Below the pieces are notes generated by a model. That model was not told where the DNA came from. It made no database searches and worked only from the letters and a program-made list of their open reading frames with translations. The translations under genes were made by a program, and so were the position numbers. Positions 1 through 4,928 of a stretch of DNA of 5,130 bases are shown in pieces. Source of the stretch: Candidatus Troglogloeales bacterium (GTDB lineage Bacteria > Nitrospirota > Nitrospiria > SBBL01 > SBBT01); contig SBBT01000159.1 in the NCBI GenBank assembly GCA_005239595.1, positions 1 through 5,130 of the forward strand. The letters run 5' to 3'. Numbering within the stretch: the stretch's first letter is position 1; the number at the start of each line of letters is the position of its first letter.

Positions 1-429
1 AATCATGTATAGAGCCTAACGTATATCCGGCTCAAACAGGGCTTTGTTTCCCCTGGTGGCCGTCCTGGACTGGTATAGCCGGTATGTTTTGAGTTGGGGC
101 TTGTCCAACACGCTGGATACGGGATTTTGTGTGAGTGCGTTTAGAGAAGGCTTGTCGGGTGGCGGCGCCAGAGATATTTGATACGGATTACGGGGTGCAG
201 TTTACCCGTATGGAGTTTATCGGGTGTTTTCAGTCGCGTGGGATTACGATCAGCATGGATGGTCGAGGTTGTGCGCTGGACAACATCTTTGTGGAGCGGC
301 TATGTCTGAACGATTATTTGGAAGTACGAACGGCCCAAGAGAGACTGGGGTGCTCTCTTGATTTTTATAATGGGGAGGCCGCATCAATCGCTTGGATATG
401 CGATGCCGCAAGAGTTTATTGCGGCTTAA
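1..429 (+). pseudogene. IS3-family transposase OrfB (DDE integrase core), decayed 3' part
   Basis: This is the catalytic half of an IS3-family OrfB transposase, a DDE/rve-type enzyme, running in from the left edge. Frame 1 (1-51) reads NHV-stop-SLTYIRLKQGFV, frame 2 (53-154) reads LVAVLDWYSRYVLSWGLSN, frame 3 (about 155-378) reads VAAPEIFDTDYGVQFTR and later ALDNIFVERL, and frame 1 again (379-429) reads PHQSLGYAMPQEFIAA and a TAA stop. Lesions visible against the usual family pattern are a TAG at 10-12 where Trp is expected, loss of the TDI segment that carries the first catalytic Asp, single-base frame changes near 50 and 153, an in-frame loss of about ten codons after FVERL (around 302), and another frame change near 378. 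The second Asp (DTDYG) and the Glu (FVER) remain. A GTG-started open frame at 135-449 is only a by-product of these shifts. It cannot be an active transposase. Family assignment is confident; the exact IS is not named. Confidence 0.9.
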
Positions 430-649
430 AACAGGAGGGGGCTGCGTGACCCACGTGATGGGAAGGACAGTGATCTATTGGACCCAGTTTTTTTGGGGGG
501 ATAGCGCCCCCCATGAGATTGTAGCTAGGATCGCTATACGATTTGGGCTTATGGAACGAGGAAAATGACAGGCAAAACGATAACCAAAAGACAGGCTCAA
601 TCCACTAAATAGGAGCCCCTTTTCTGTCTAGACATTGGGGAGTACCTTA
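430..649 (+). mobile_element. Non-coding right flank and probable right end of the IS3-family element
   Basis: After the transposase stop there is no coding signal until lpxC. The stretch 625-649 (tgtctagacattgggg followed by agtacctta) resembles the terminal inverted repeats of IS3-family elements, which often contain a GGGGAGTACCT-like end. I therefore place the probable element boundary near 649. The left end lies outside the window, so the inverted repeat cannot be matched to its partner and no target-site duplication can be tested. The exact boundary is inference. Confidence 0.5.
495..512. repeat. Perfect G6/C6 hairpin in the IS3 flank
   Basis: Six G (495-500), a six-base loop atagcg, then six C (507-512). 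A run of seven T lies on its 5' side on the plus strand rather than the 3' side, so it does not look like an intrinsic terminator in either direction. It lies between the transposase stop and the presumed element end. Function unknown; it may be only a structured end of the element. Confidence 0.45.
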
Positions 650-862
650 AAGTCTACTTATAGCTTGTGGTAAAAAAATAACATCCATCCCTTGTTCGTA
701 TCTTTTCCGCAACGTTATCCATTATGGTGTTATTATTGCCAACCTATTGTTTTATCAGGAGTTATTAATACAGGTGATAGGGCATTCCTATAAAAAGCAC
801 TGCTGGTATAGGTTTTGCTGAGTAGAAGGAAACGAATACTTTTAGTTGAGAGAGAAGCGGGA
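650..862 (+). other. Non-coding leader upstream of lpxC
   Basis: No recognisable gene, tRNA or riboswitch is seen here. A hexamer TTGCCA at 737-742 resembles a -35 box but has no good -10 at normal spacing. AGGAG at 757-761 is Shine-Dalgarno-like but lies far from any lpxC start. AGAAGGA at 823-829 is a second such site; the only in-frame triplet at a suitable distance is ATA at 836. The lpxC promoter probably lies in this stretch, or is supplied from the IS end, but I cannot place it. Confidence 0.4.
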
Positions 863-1762
863 TTGTACGAGGCGACGATTCAGAACAAGGTCTACTGCCA
901 TGGAGTGGGGCTTCATTCTGGTAACGATATTGAGATGGAGTTGTTGCCGGCCTCCGAAGGGACAGGGATTGTCTTTATAAGAGGCGATTTAGGAGACGTC
1001 CGCATTTTGGCAAGCTCCGATTATCTTATTCCCACGCACTTATCAACGACCTTGGGGATAGGAGGCGTAACAGTCAGAACCGTTGAACACCTCCTTGCTG
1101 CAATCTCTGCATTGGATATTCGTAACATCATTATTCGTTTGGATGGTCCCGAAGTTCCGGCTTTAGATGGAAGCGCAGCACCCTTTGTGTCGCTTCTTCT
1201 GGAGGCGGGGGTGGTTTGTCAGAGGAAGACGAGGCCTTACGTCGAATTTTTAAGGCCGGTGGGTGTTTCAGCGATGGGGAAATATATCACGATTCATCCA
1301 TCACCTACGTTTGATATTTCATATAAGATTCATTTTGATCACCCAGTGGTTTCTACCCAGGACTATTTTTATCGGCATACCAGTGAAGCCTTTATAAAGG
1401 AGATCGCGCCTGCCCGGACATTTGGATTCTTGAAAGACATTCCTCTCCTTCAGTCGCAAGGCCATGCGCTTGGAGGATCTCTTGAGAATGCGATTGTTAT
1501 TGGAGACGATAATATTCTAAATAAAGAGGGTCTTCGCTTTCCAGATGAATTTGTCCGCCACAAAATAGTAGATCTGATCGGAGATATTTCGCTGCTCGGT
1601 ATGTCGATCAGAGGAAGGATCGAGGCGTTTTGTTCAGGGCATATGCTTCACGCAGAATTAATTCGAGAAGTGCTTCGCGATAGAAAGGCATGGACAACTG
1701 CCTATGAAGAGGCACCACGCTTTTTTTCTGAAGAAAACATGCCTTCTTTTTCGCCAGTCTAA
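863..1762 (+). CDS. lpxC: UDP-3-O-acyl-N-acetylglucosamine deacetylase LpxC
   Basis: LpxC is the cytoplasmic zinc-dependent deacetylase that removes acetate from UDP-3-O-acyl-GlcNAc, the committed step of lipid A synthesis. From the TTG at 863 the protein has 299 residues, close to the usual ~300. Seen motifs: GVGLHSG near residue 14, TVEHLLAA with the Glu75-His76 pair, ARTFGF with Thr186, RHKIVDLIGD with His233 and Asp237, and SGHMLH with His260. These match E. coli Glu78/His79, Thr191, His238/Asp242 and His265, so all three zinc ligands and the catalytic residues are present. The start is uncertain. A longer frame opens at TTG 815, just after an in-frame TAG (809-811), adding 16 residues (MLSRRKRILLVEREAG) unlike the family. 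TTG 863 gives the canonical N-terminus, with purine-rich GAGAGAG 8 bases upstream. No ATG is available. It is not in an lpx cluster here and is apparently monocistronic, converging on the HARE-HTH gene. Confidence 0.95.
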   Translation: MYEATIQNKVYCHGVGLHSGNDIEMELLPASEGTGIVFIRGDLGDVRILASSDYLIPTHLSTTLGIGGVTVRTVEHLLAAISALDIRNIIIRLDGPEVPALDGSAAPFVSLLLEAGVVCQRKTRPYVEFLRPVGVSAMGKYITIHPSPTFDISYKIHFDHPVVSTQDYFYRHTSEAFIKEIAPARTFGFLKDIPLLQSQGHALGGSLENAIVIGDDNILNKEGLRFPDEFVRHKIVDLIGDISLLGMSIRGRIEAFCSGHMLHAELIREVLRDRKAWTTAYEEAPRFFSEENMPSFSPV

Positions 1763-1793
1763 AATCAGGTATAGAGACGACCCTTCTAAAAGA

Positions 1794-1811
1794 GGGGCCC
1801 CGAAGGGCCCC
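1794..1811. terminator. Hairpin terminator between convergent units, best on the minus strand
   Basis: GGGGCCC (1794-1800) pairs with GGGCCCC (1805-1811) around four bases. Read on the minus strand the loop is TTCG closed by C-G, the very stable cUUCGg tetraloop, and the stem is followed at once by TCTTTT, as in an intrinsic terminator. On the plus strand the loop is CGAA and the T-rich stretch starts only about 17 bases later (1829-1838). It therefore most likely ends minus-strand transcription 15 bases after the small Lys-rich frame and may also end lpxC transcription less efficiently. Confidence 0.7.
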
Positions 1812-1825
1812 CGTCTAGAATCAGA

Positions 1826-1879
1826 CTATTTCTTTTTTGTTGCTGGCTTTTTCGCCGCTGCTTTCTTTTTCGTCGCCAA
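1826..1879 (-). CDS. Lys/Ala-rich 17-residue micro-ORF, or severed C-terminal tail of the upstream gene
   Basis: The frame reads MATKKKAAAKKPATKKK and then TAG. The composition (9 Lys, 5 Ala, one Pro, no acidic residue) is that of histone H1-like or other basic, disordered nucleic-acid-binding tails in bacteria. A TTG start at 1879-1877 is preceded by AAGGGGGTGA, a near-perfect anti-16S match, 7 bases away, which favours independent translation. The same codons are also exactly in frame with the preceding HARE-HTH gene: reading past its TAA (1903-1901) gives LKGGENK and then this segment. Two readings are possible: a real basic micropeptide translated downstream in the same message, or the tail of an ancestral longer protein cut off by one nonsense change or reached by occasional readthrough. 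The terminator follows 15 bases later, so the segment lies within the transcript. Translation is not proven. Confidence 0.5.
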   Translation of the reverse strand: MATKKKAAAKKPATKKK

Positions 1880-1900
1880 TTTATTCTCACCCCCTTTCAA

Positions 1901-2401
1901 TTAGTTTTCTTTGGTTGGAAATTTATCCGGTAAAATAGCGGTCTCTTCAATAATTTTAAACGTATTAGGTGCTACTCTTTTGAACCGTTTATCTCTCGAT
2001 AAAGAGATTGCGACGGAGGTTATGGGCGTTTTCCCACGGAGATGGACACCTCCTTCCAGCAGTTTTTGGCAAATATTTTTTGCATGCAACGCTTCAACAG
2101 ATTCTTTCAGAAGTAAATAGGCTGCCTGGGGAACGGAGAGCCCAGAATATTTTGTCTTTTCAAGGAGGATTGTGTCTGATTGATCGCGCGATTCTGTAGC
2201 CAACGGATGGGAGGGTTGGACTGGTTTTGCCTTTTCAACCTCAACCCGATAGAGTGTTTCGGCTAATTCCAGATACTTGGCGATCGTTTTGGCCTCATCT
2301 TCCACCTTTTCACGTTTTTTTTGAAGATCGTGAAGCTTTGACTTATAAAGGTGGATTCTTTGTTCAAGGCCCGCAATAATATCTTTAAATTCTTCTACCA
2401 T
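1901..2401 (-). CDS. Coiled-coil plus HARE-HTH (winged helix) protein
   Basis: This 166-residue protein is probably cytoplasmic and DNA- or RNA-polymerase-associated; its exact role is unknown. Residues about 3-57 form a charged heptad-like helix (EEFKDIIAGLEQRIHLYKSKL and onward), likely a coiled coil. Residues 58-86 are a polar linker rich in Pro, Ser and Asp. Residues about 87-151 (LSVPQAAYLLLKESVEALHA, RGKTPITSVAISLSRDKRF, then KRVAPNTFKI) fit the HARE-HTH domain, a winged helix also found in the RNA polymerase delta subunit of Firmicutes, restriction-linked proteins and eukaryotic ASXL proteins. The ATG at 2401 has no Shine-Dalgarno sequence before it; the leader is AT-rich and carries a 9-bp inverted repeat. 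A good promoter lies about 65 bases upstream. The protein ends LPDKFPTKEN, and a Lys-rich segment follows in frame beyond the stop. The domain call is from sequence pattern and is fairly secure; no signal peptide or membrane segment is seen. Confidence 0.8.
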   Translation of the reverse strand: MVEEFKDIIAGLEQRIHLYKSKLHDLQKKREKVEDEAKTIAKYLELAETLYRVEVEKAKPVQPSHPLATESRDQSDTILLEKTKYSGLSVPQAAYLLLKESVEALHAKNICQKLLEGGVHLRGKTPITSVAISLSRDKRFKRVAPNTFKIIEETAILPDKFPTKEN

Positions 2402-2408
2402 AGTTTTT

Positions 2409-2429
2409 ATATAAACATAGTGTTTATAT
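2409..2429. repeat. 9-bp inverted repeat upstream of the HARE-HTH gene (possible operator)
   Basis: ATATAAACA (2409-2417) and TGTTTATAT (2421-2429) are perfect arms around TAG. The site starts 7 bases before the ATG of the minus-strand gene, where its ribosome-binding site would be expected. It could be an operator for a dimeric regulator, perhaps the winged-helix protein itself, or an RNA hairpin over the start. Which of these applies is inference; AT-rich palindromes also arise by chance. Confidence 0.45.
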
Positions 2430-2432
2430 TAA

Positions 2433-2575
2433 GTAATACTATAAAGCCTGCATGTAGATGTTATCTATAGTACATAAAAAGAAGTAAGTCAAGATATTTT
2501 TGAATACAGGCTTGCATGCTTTTTTTAAAAAAATATATTTTAAGCCTTTAGCTTGTATCCATTTTATAGTATAAC
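2433..2575. repeat. Inverted 13-base motif facing both divergent genes
   Basis: TTTATAGTATAAC occurs on the plus strand at 2563-2575 and TTTATAGTATTAC on the minus strand at 2445-2433, 12 of 13 identical and in opposite orientation. Each contains TATAGT, a -10-like hexamer, and each faces its own gene. They may be mirrored promoter or operator elements of the divergent pair. The minus-strand copy has no matching -35 box at normal spacing, so a promoter role is uncertain. Confidence 0.35.
2464..2492 (-). promoter_or_regulatory. Sigma-70-type promoter for the HARE-HTH gene
   Basis: On the minus strand TTGACT (2492-2487) is followed after exactly 17 bases by TATAGA (2469-2464). The -35 matches the consensus at 5 of 6 positions and the -10 at 4 of 6. 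Transcription would start near 2457, giving a leader of about 55 bases that includes the inverted repeat next to the start codon. Confidence 0.6.
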
Positions 2576-2676
2576 CGATACGATTTAGCACTATTATCGT
2601 GCTTGTGGTTTAGGTTTTTGTGTCTTGTTTTTATGGTTTATTATGGTGTAACTAGCTTGAATTTTAAGAGGAATTT

Positions 2677-3417
2677 GTGGAAAATCCGATAGTTGAAATA
2701 AGTCACTTAACAAAGTTATTTGGTAGGACCCTTGCTATTAAAGACGTCTCTTTTTCTGTAAAAGAAGGTGAAATCTTGGGTCTATTGGGGCCAAATGGCG
2801 CAGGTAAAACGACCCTTATTCAAATGATGCTCGGTTTGATCACGCCGACGAGCGGCGAAGTTAAGATTTTTGGGCTTGATTTAAAAAAATGCCGTGAAGA
2901 AATACTTTCGAAAGTTAATTTTTCCTCGACCTATGTCTCGATGCCAACTTCTCTGACCGTCCATGAAAATCTTTCCGTTTTTTCCAAATTATACAATGTG
3001 GGCGATTCAGACAGAAAAATTGGCGCGCTTCTCGAAACTTTCGAAATTAAGCGGCTTAAAAATACGTTAACCCGACACCTCTCTTCCGGACAACTGACGC
3101 GATTGTCGTTGATCAAAGCGCTTTTAAATGATCCAAAAATCCTTTTCTTGGATGAGCCGACGGCCAGTCTTGATCCCAACATTGCCGACAAAATCCGGAC
3201 GTTACTAAAGGGGATACGAGATCAGCGTCGTCTTACCCTGCTTTATACCTCTCACAATATGAAAGAGATGGAGGAAATCTCTGATCGGATCATTTTTTTG
3301 CATCATGGAGAAATTCTGGCTACCGGTTCTCCCGATGAGATTCTTTCCTCCTTTCGTGGAAAGAATCTTGAGGAGGTCTTCTTGAAAATAAGCAGAGGTG
3401 AGGCGATCAGGGGATAA
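2677..3417 (+). CDS. ABC-2 type exporter, ATP-binding subunit
   Basis: The 246-residue cytoplasmic ATPase powers the membrane subunit encoded just downstream. In order: Walker A GPNGAGKT (38-45), ABC signature LSSGQ (135-139), Walker B ILFLDE (155-160) with catalytic Glu160, D-loop SLDP (164-167) and switch His193 in TSHNM. The Q-loop is unusual: by alignment of VNFSSTYVSMPTSLTV with the common GYLPQEPALY pattern, Thr85 stands where Gln is expected. Exporter ATPases with an NFSSPYV-type segment exist, so this may be a subfamily trait and not damage. The GTG start at 2677 follows AAGAGGA (2666-2672) with a short 4-base gap. The stop lies 8 bases before the permease start, so the two form an operon. 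Family best fits ABC-2 exporters of the drug, lipid or polysaccharide type; the substrate cannot be deduced. Confidence 0.93.
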   Translation: MENPIVEISHLTKLFGRTLAIKDVSFSVKEGEILGLLGPNGAGKTTLIQMMLGLITPTSGEVKIFGLDLKKCREEILSKVNFSSTYVSMPTSLTVHENLSVFSKLYNVGDSDRKIGALLETFEIKRLKNTLTRHLSSGQLTRLSLIKALLNDPKILFLDEPTASLDPNIADKIRTLLKGIRDQRRLTLLYTSHNMKEMEEISDRIIFLHHGEILATGSPDEILSSFRGKNLEEVFLKISRGEAIRG

Positions 3418-3425
3418 GGTTTCCC

Positions 3426-4220
3426 ATGAAACGATACAGAATCGTGGCGATTATTCAACGCCACCTTTTCCTTTACCAGCGGAGCCTCCCCCGTCTGACC
3501 GAAATATTTTTTTGGCCGCTTCTGGATGTTTTGGTATGGGGGTTTGTTACCATTTATCTCAAAGGGGTTCAACCCGCGCTTCCTCAGTTTGTTTCATTCC
3601 TCCTCGGGGCGTTGATTCTATGGGATATCCTCTATCGTGCCCAGCAGGGAATTTCGGTTTCTTTCCTGGAAGAGGTCTGGTCTAAAAATCTCCTTAATCT
3701 TTTTGTCAGTCCATTGAGGCCGAGCGAATTCCTGGCAGCCTTAATGACTATCAGCGTGGCCAAGTTGTTGATGGCGGGGACTGCGAGTGCCCTATTGGCA
3801 TGGTTTTTTTATTCTTTTAACCTGTTTCAACTTGGGATATTCCTGATCCCTTTTATCTTAAATCTGACGGTGATGGGTTGGTCCATTGGAATTATTACCA
3901 TGGCGACCATCCTGCGTTATGGGCAAGAGGCCGAGGTGCTGGCCTGGGGCCTTGCCTTTTTTGTGCAACCTTTTTGTGCGGTTTTTTATCCAATCACCGT
4001 TCTGCCAGAATATCTTCAACCGTTTTCCATGATGATCCCCGCATCGTATGTCTTTGAAGGGATGCGTGCCGTTATTGAGACAGGACATTTTCCTGCCCGT
4101 CATTTTCTGGCTGCAGCTGTTTTAAACATATTCTATCTCACCGGTGCCCTCGGCCTTTTCTATAGGAACCTCCGCGTTGTAAAAGAAATGGGCCTCCTTA
4201 TGAGGAGCGGCACAGAGTAA
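3426..4220 (+). CDS. ABC-2 type exporter, permease subunit
   Basis: This 264-residue inner-membrane protein is the membrane half of the exporter whose ATPase is encoded immediately upstream (8-base gap; AAGG lies at 3416-3419 before the ATG). About six membrane segments are visible: residues ~26-45, 55-70, 106-130, 136-160, 169-191 and 228-246. The stretch RYGQEAEVLAWGLAFF (164-179), then FYPITVLPEYLQPFSMMIP and SYVFEGMRAV, is typical of ABC-2 permeases: a hydrophobic helix, a YP-x-VLP turn, and an amphipathic segment before the last helix. The N-terminus is short and charged (MKRYRIVAIIQRHLFLYQRS), as expected for the coupling region. With a single ATPase and a single permease gene, both subunits probably work as homodimers. 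Nothing is truncated. The substrate is unknown, and the neighbourhood gives no biosynthetic clue. Confidence 0.92.
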   Translation: MKRYRIVAIIQRHLFLYQRSLPRLTEIFFWPLLDVLVWGFVTIYLKGVQPALPQFVSFLLGALILWDILYRAQQGISVSFLEEVWSKNLLNLFVSPLRPSEFLAALMTISVAKLLMAGTASALLAWFFYSFNLFQLGIFLIPFILNLTVMGWSIGIITMATILRYGQEAEVLAWGLAFFVQPFCAVFYPITVLPEYLQPFSMMIPASYVFEGMRAVIETGHFPARHFLAAAVLNIFYLTGALGLFYRNLRVVKEMGLLMRSGTE

Positions 4221-4395
4221 AACTGAATAGGTGATGTGGGAGCGTACGGCGAACATCTGTGGTTGGCAGGGAATCGCCGTTTAGGTACAATTTGCAAGAG
4301 AAGGACCCACTTGAATACTAACCCCAAAAGTTCCAACTCCAAAATCTCCTAAGGAGTCGCCTTTGATATCAAGCGTTATGTCTACTGAAGCGACG
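4221..4395 (+). other. Non-coding stretch after the exporter operon, with a weak hairpin
   Basis: No gene is recognisable. ACGGCGA (4246-4252) and TCGCCGT (4274-4280) form a perfect 7-bp stem around 21 bases, followed by only a weak T-containing stretch; it could be a poor terminator for the operon. The rest may be unrecognisable remains of the 5' part of the restriction gene whose 3' end follows. Confidence 0.35.
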
Positions 4396-4797
4396 GGGGG
4401 TCCGGTTCAACTGCCAACATGGACTTTAAGACAAGCCGTGATGTTCGAGAGGTGATCAAAAGTCCCCTGAACTACGTGGTTTCGGATACGAAACGATGGG
4501 AACAATCCGCCGCGTATTATCTCGACACAAATCATGCCGTGGACGCTTTCGTAAAAAATTCCGGGCTGGGCTTTGCCATTCCATATATACACAACGGCTA
4601 AAGGCACGACTACATACCGAACTTTATTATAAGGCTTAAAGGGAGCTCCCTTGCCATCTGATTTTAGGGACAAAGGGTTACGACCTTTTGGAAGAGGTGA
4701 AACAGGCCGCTGCCAAACGGTGGTTTGCCTCAGTCAATGCCATGAGACTATGCCATTGCCAGGAAGATCTCGGATATTCCAACCATTTTATTTAGAA
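4396..4797 (+). pseudogene. 3' remnant of a restriction endonuclease subunit (Res/DEAD-helicase type, PD-(D/E)xK end)
   Basis: Spliced across three frames this gives the C-terminal end of a large restriction enzyme subunit: GSTANMDFKTSRDVREV, then NYVVSDTKRWEQSAAYYLD and VKNSGLGFAIPYIHNG, stop, RHDYIPNFIIRLKGSS, frame change, HLILGTKGYDLLEEVKQ and AAAKRWFASVNA, frame change, YAIARKISDIPTILF. The motif PD-(D/E)xK belongs here. Lesions: TAA at 4599-4601 (one change from CAA), a frameshift at about 4650-4654, and loss of several codons plus another frame change near 4745. Both catalytic acids are altered: IPDF is IPNF (codon 4620-4622) and LETKG is LGTKG (Gly codon 4667-4669); the Lys remains. 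The N-terminal helicase part is absent. An ATG at 4419 opens a 60-residue frame, but it is part of this relic, not a gene. No modification subunit is nearby. Confidence 0.8.
4639..4652. repeat. Perfect 14-base palindrome at a frameshift in the res pseudogene
   Basis: AAGGGAGCTCCCTT is its own reverse complement. It ends just before the point (4653-4655) where the reading frame of the restriction-enzyme relic changes from RLKGSS to HLILGTKG. Confidence 0.6.
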
Positions 4798-4928
4798 AAA
4801 GAACACAAAGAATTGTAAATGTCAGGTTGAGAAACAGGGCCGATAATACTTGAGAAGCTTCAGCGTCGAAGCGTTGTGGTTTCTTTTTCGACCGGATGCG
4901 TTGGCTGCTGCTAAGGTAATGTCAAATA
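4798..4928 (-). mobile_element. Probable 3' flank of the IS256-family element
   Basis: Between the end of similarity to the restriction relic and the transposase stop there is no coding signal. The element's terminal inverted repeat should lie here, perhaps around 4815-4835 (aattgtaaatgtcaggttg), but its partner is beyond the right edge, so the boundary cannot be set. The insertion may have removed the true 3' end of the restriction gene. Confidence 0.35.

Larger units (their letters stand above)
2402..2676. other. AT-rich divergent intergenic region
   Basis: This 275-base stretch separates the divergent HARE-HTH gene and ABC operon and holds no gene I can support. It contains a good minus-strand promoter, two inverted repeat systems and a T7A7 tract (2520-2533) preceded by GCATGC, which is likely to bend DNA. 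For the plus-strand operon there is no convincing promoter: TTGCAT (2512-2517), 16 bases, TATATT (2534-2539) is a weak candidate, and TATAAC (2570-2575) lacks a -35. AGCAC/GTGCT at 2587-2603 could form a small hairpin. Confidence 0.6.

Noticed and set aside
135..449. Open frame of 104 codons starting with GTG
   Set aside because: It is the middle part of the IS3 transposase relic. Its N-terminal residues (MRLEKACR) and last residues (about residue 82 onward) come from frameshifted reading, so it is not an independent gene.
495..512. G6/C6 hairpin as an intrinsic terminator
   Set aside because: The T run is on the wrong side of the stem on the plus strand, and on the minus strand an A run follows it.
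774..821. GTG-led 15-codon frame upstream of lpxC as a leader peptide
   Set aside because: The AGGAG is 12 bases away, too far for normal use, and the peptide has no attenuator-like features.
1704..1904. Plus-strand open frame of 66 codons with a Phe/Ala-rich end
   Set aside because: It overlaps the lpxC 3' end in another frame, and its FFFVAGFFAAAFFF part is the antisense of the Lys/Ala-rich minus-strand segment.
721..2650. Shared 10-mer attatggtgt before lpxC (721-730) and before the ABC operon (2640-2649)
   Set aside because: It is a single short AT-rich match with no promoter context in common; chance is sufficient.
4419..4601. Open frame of 60 codons starting with ATG
   Set aside because: It is a fragment of the restriction-enzyme relic; family similarity continues past its stop and upstream of its ATG.
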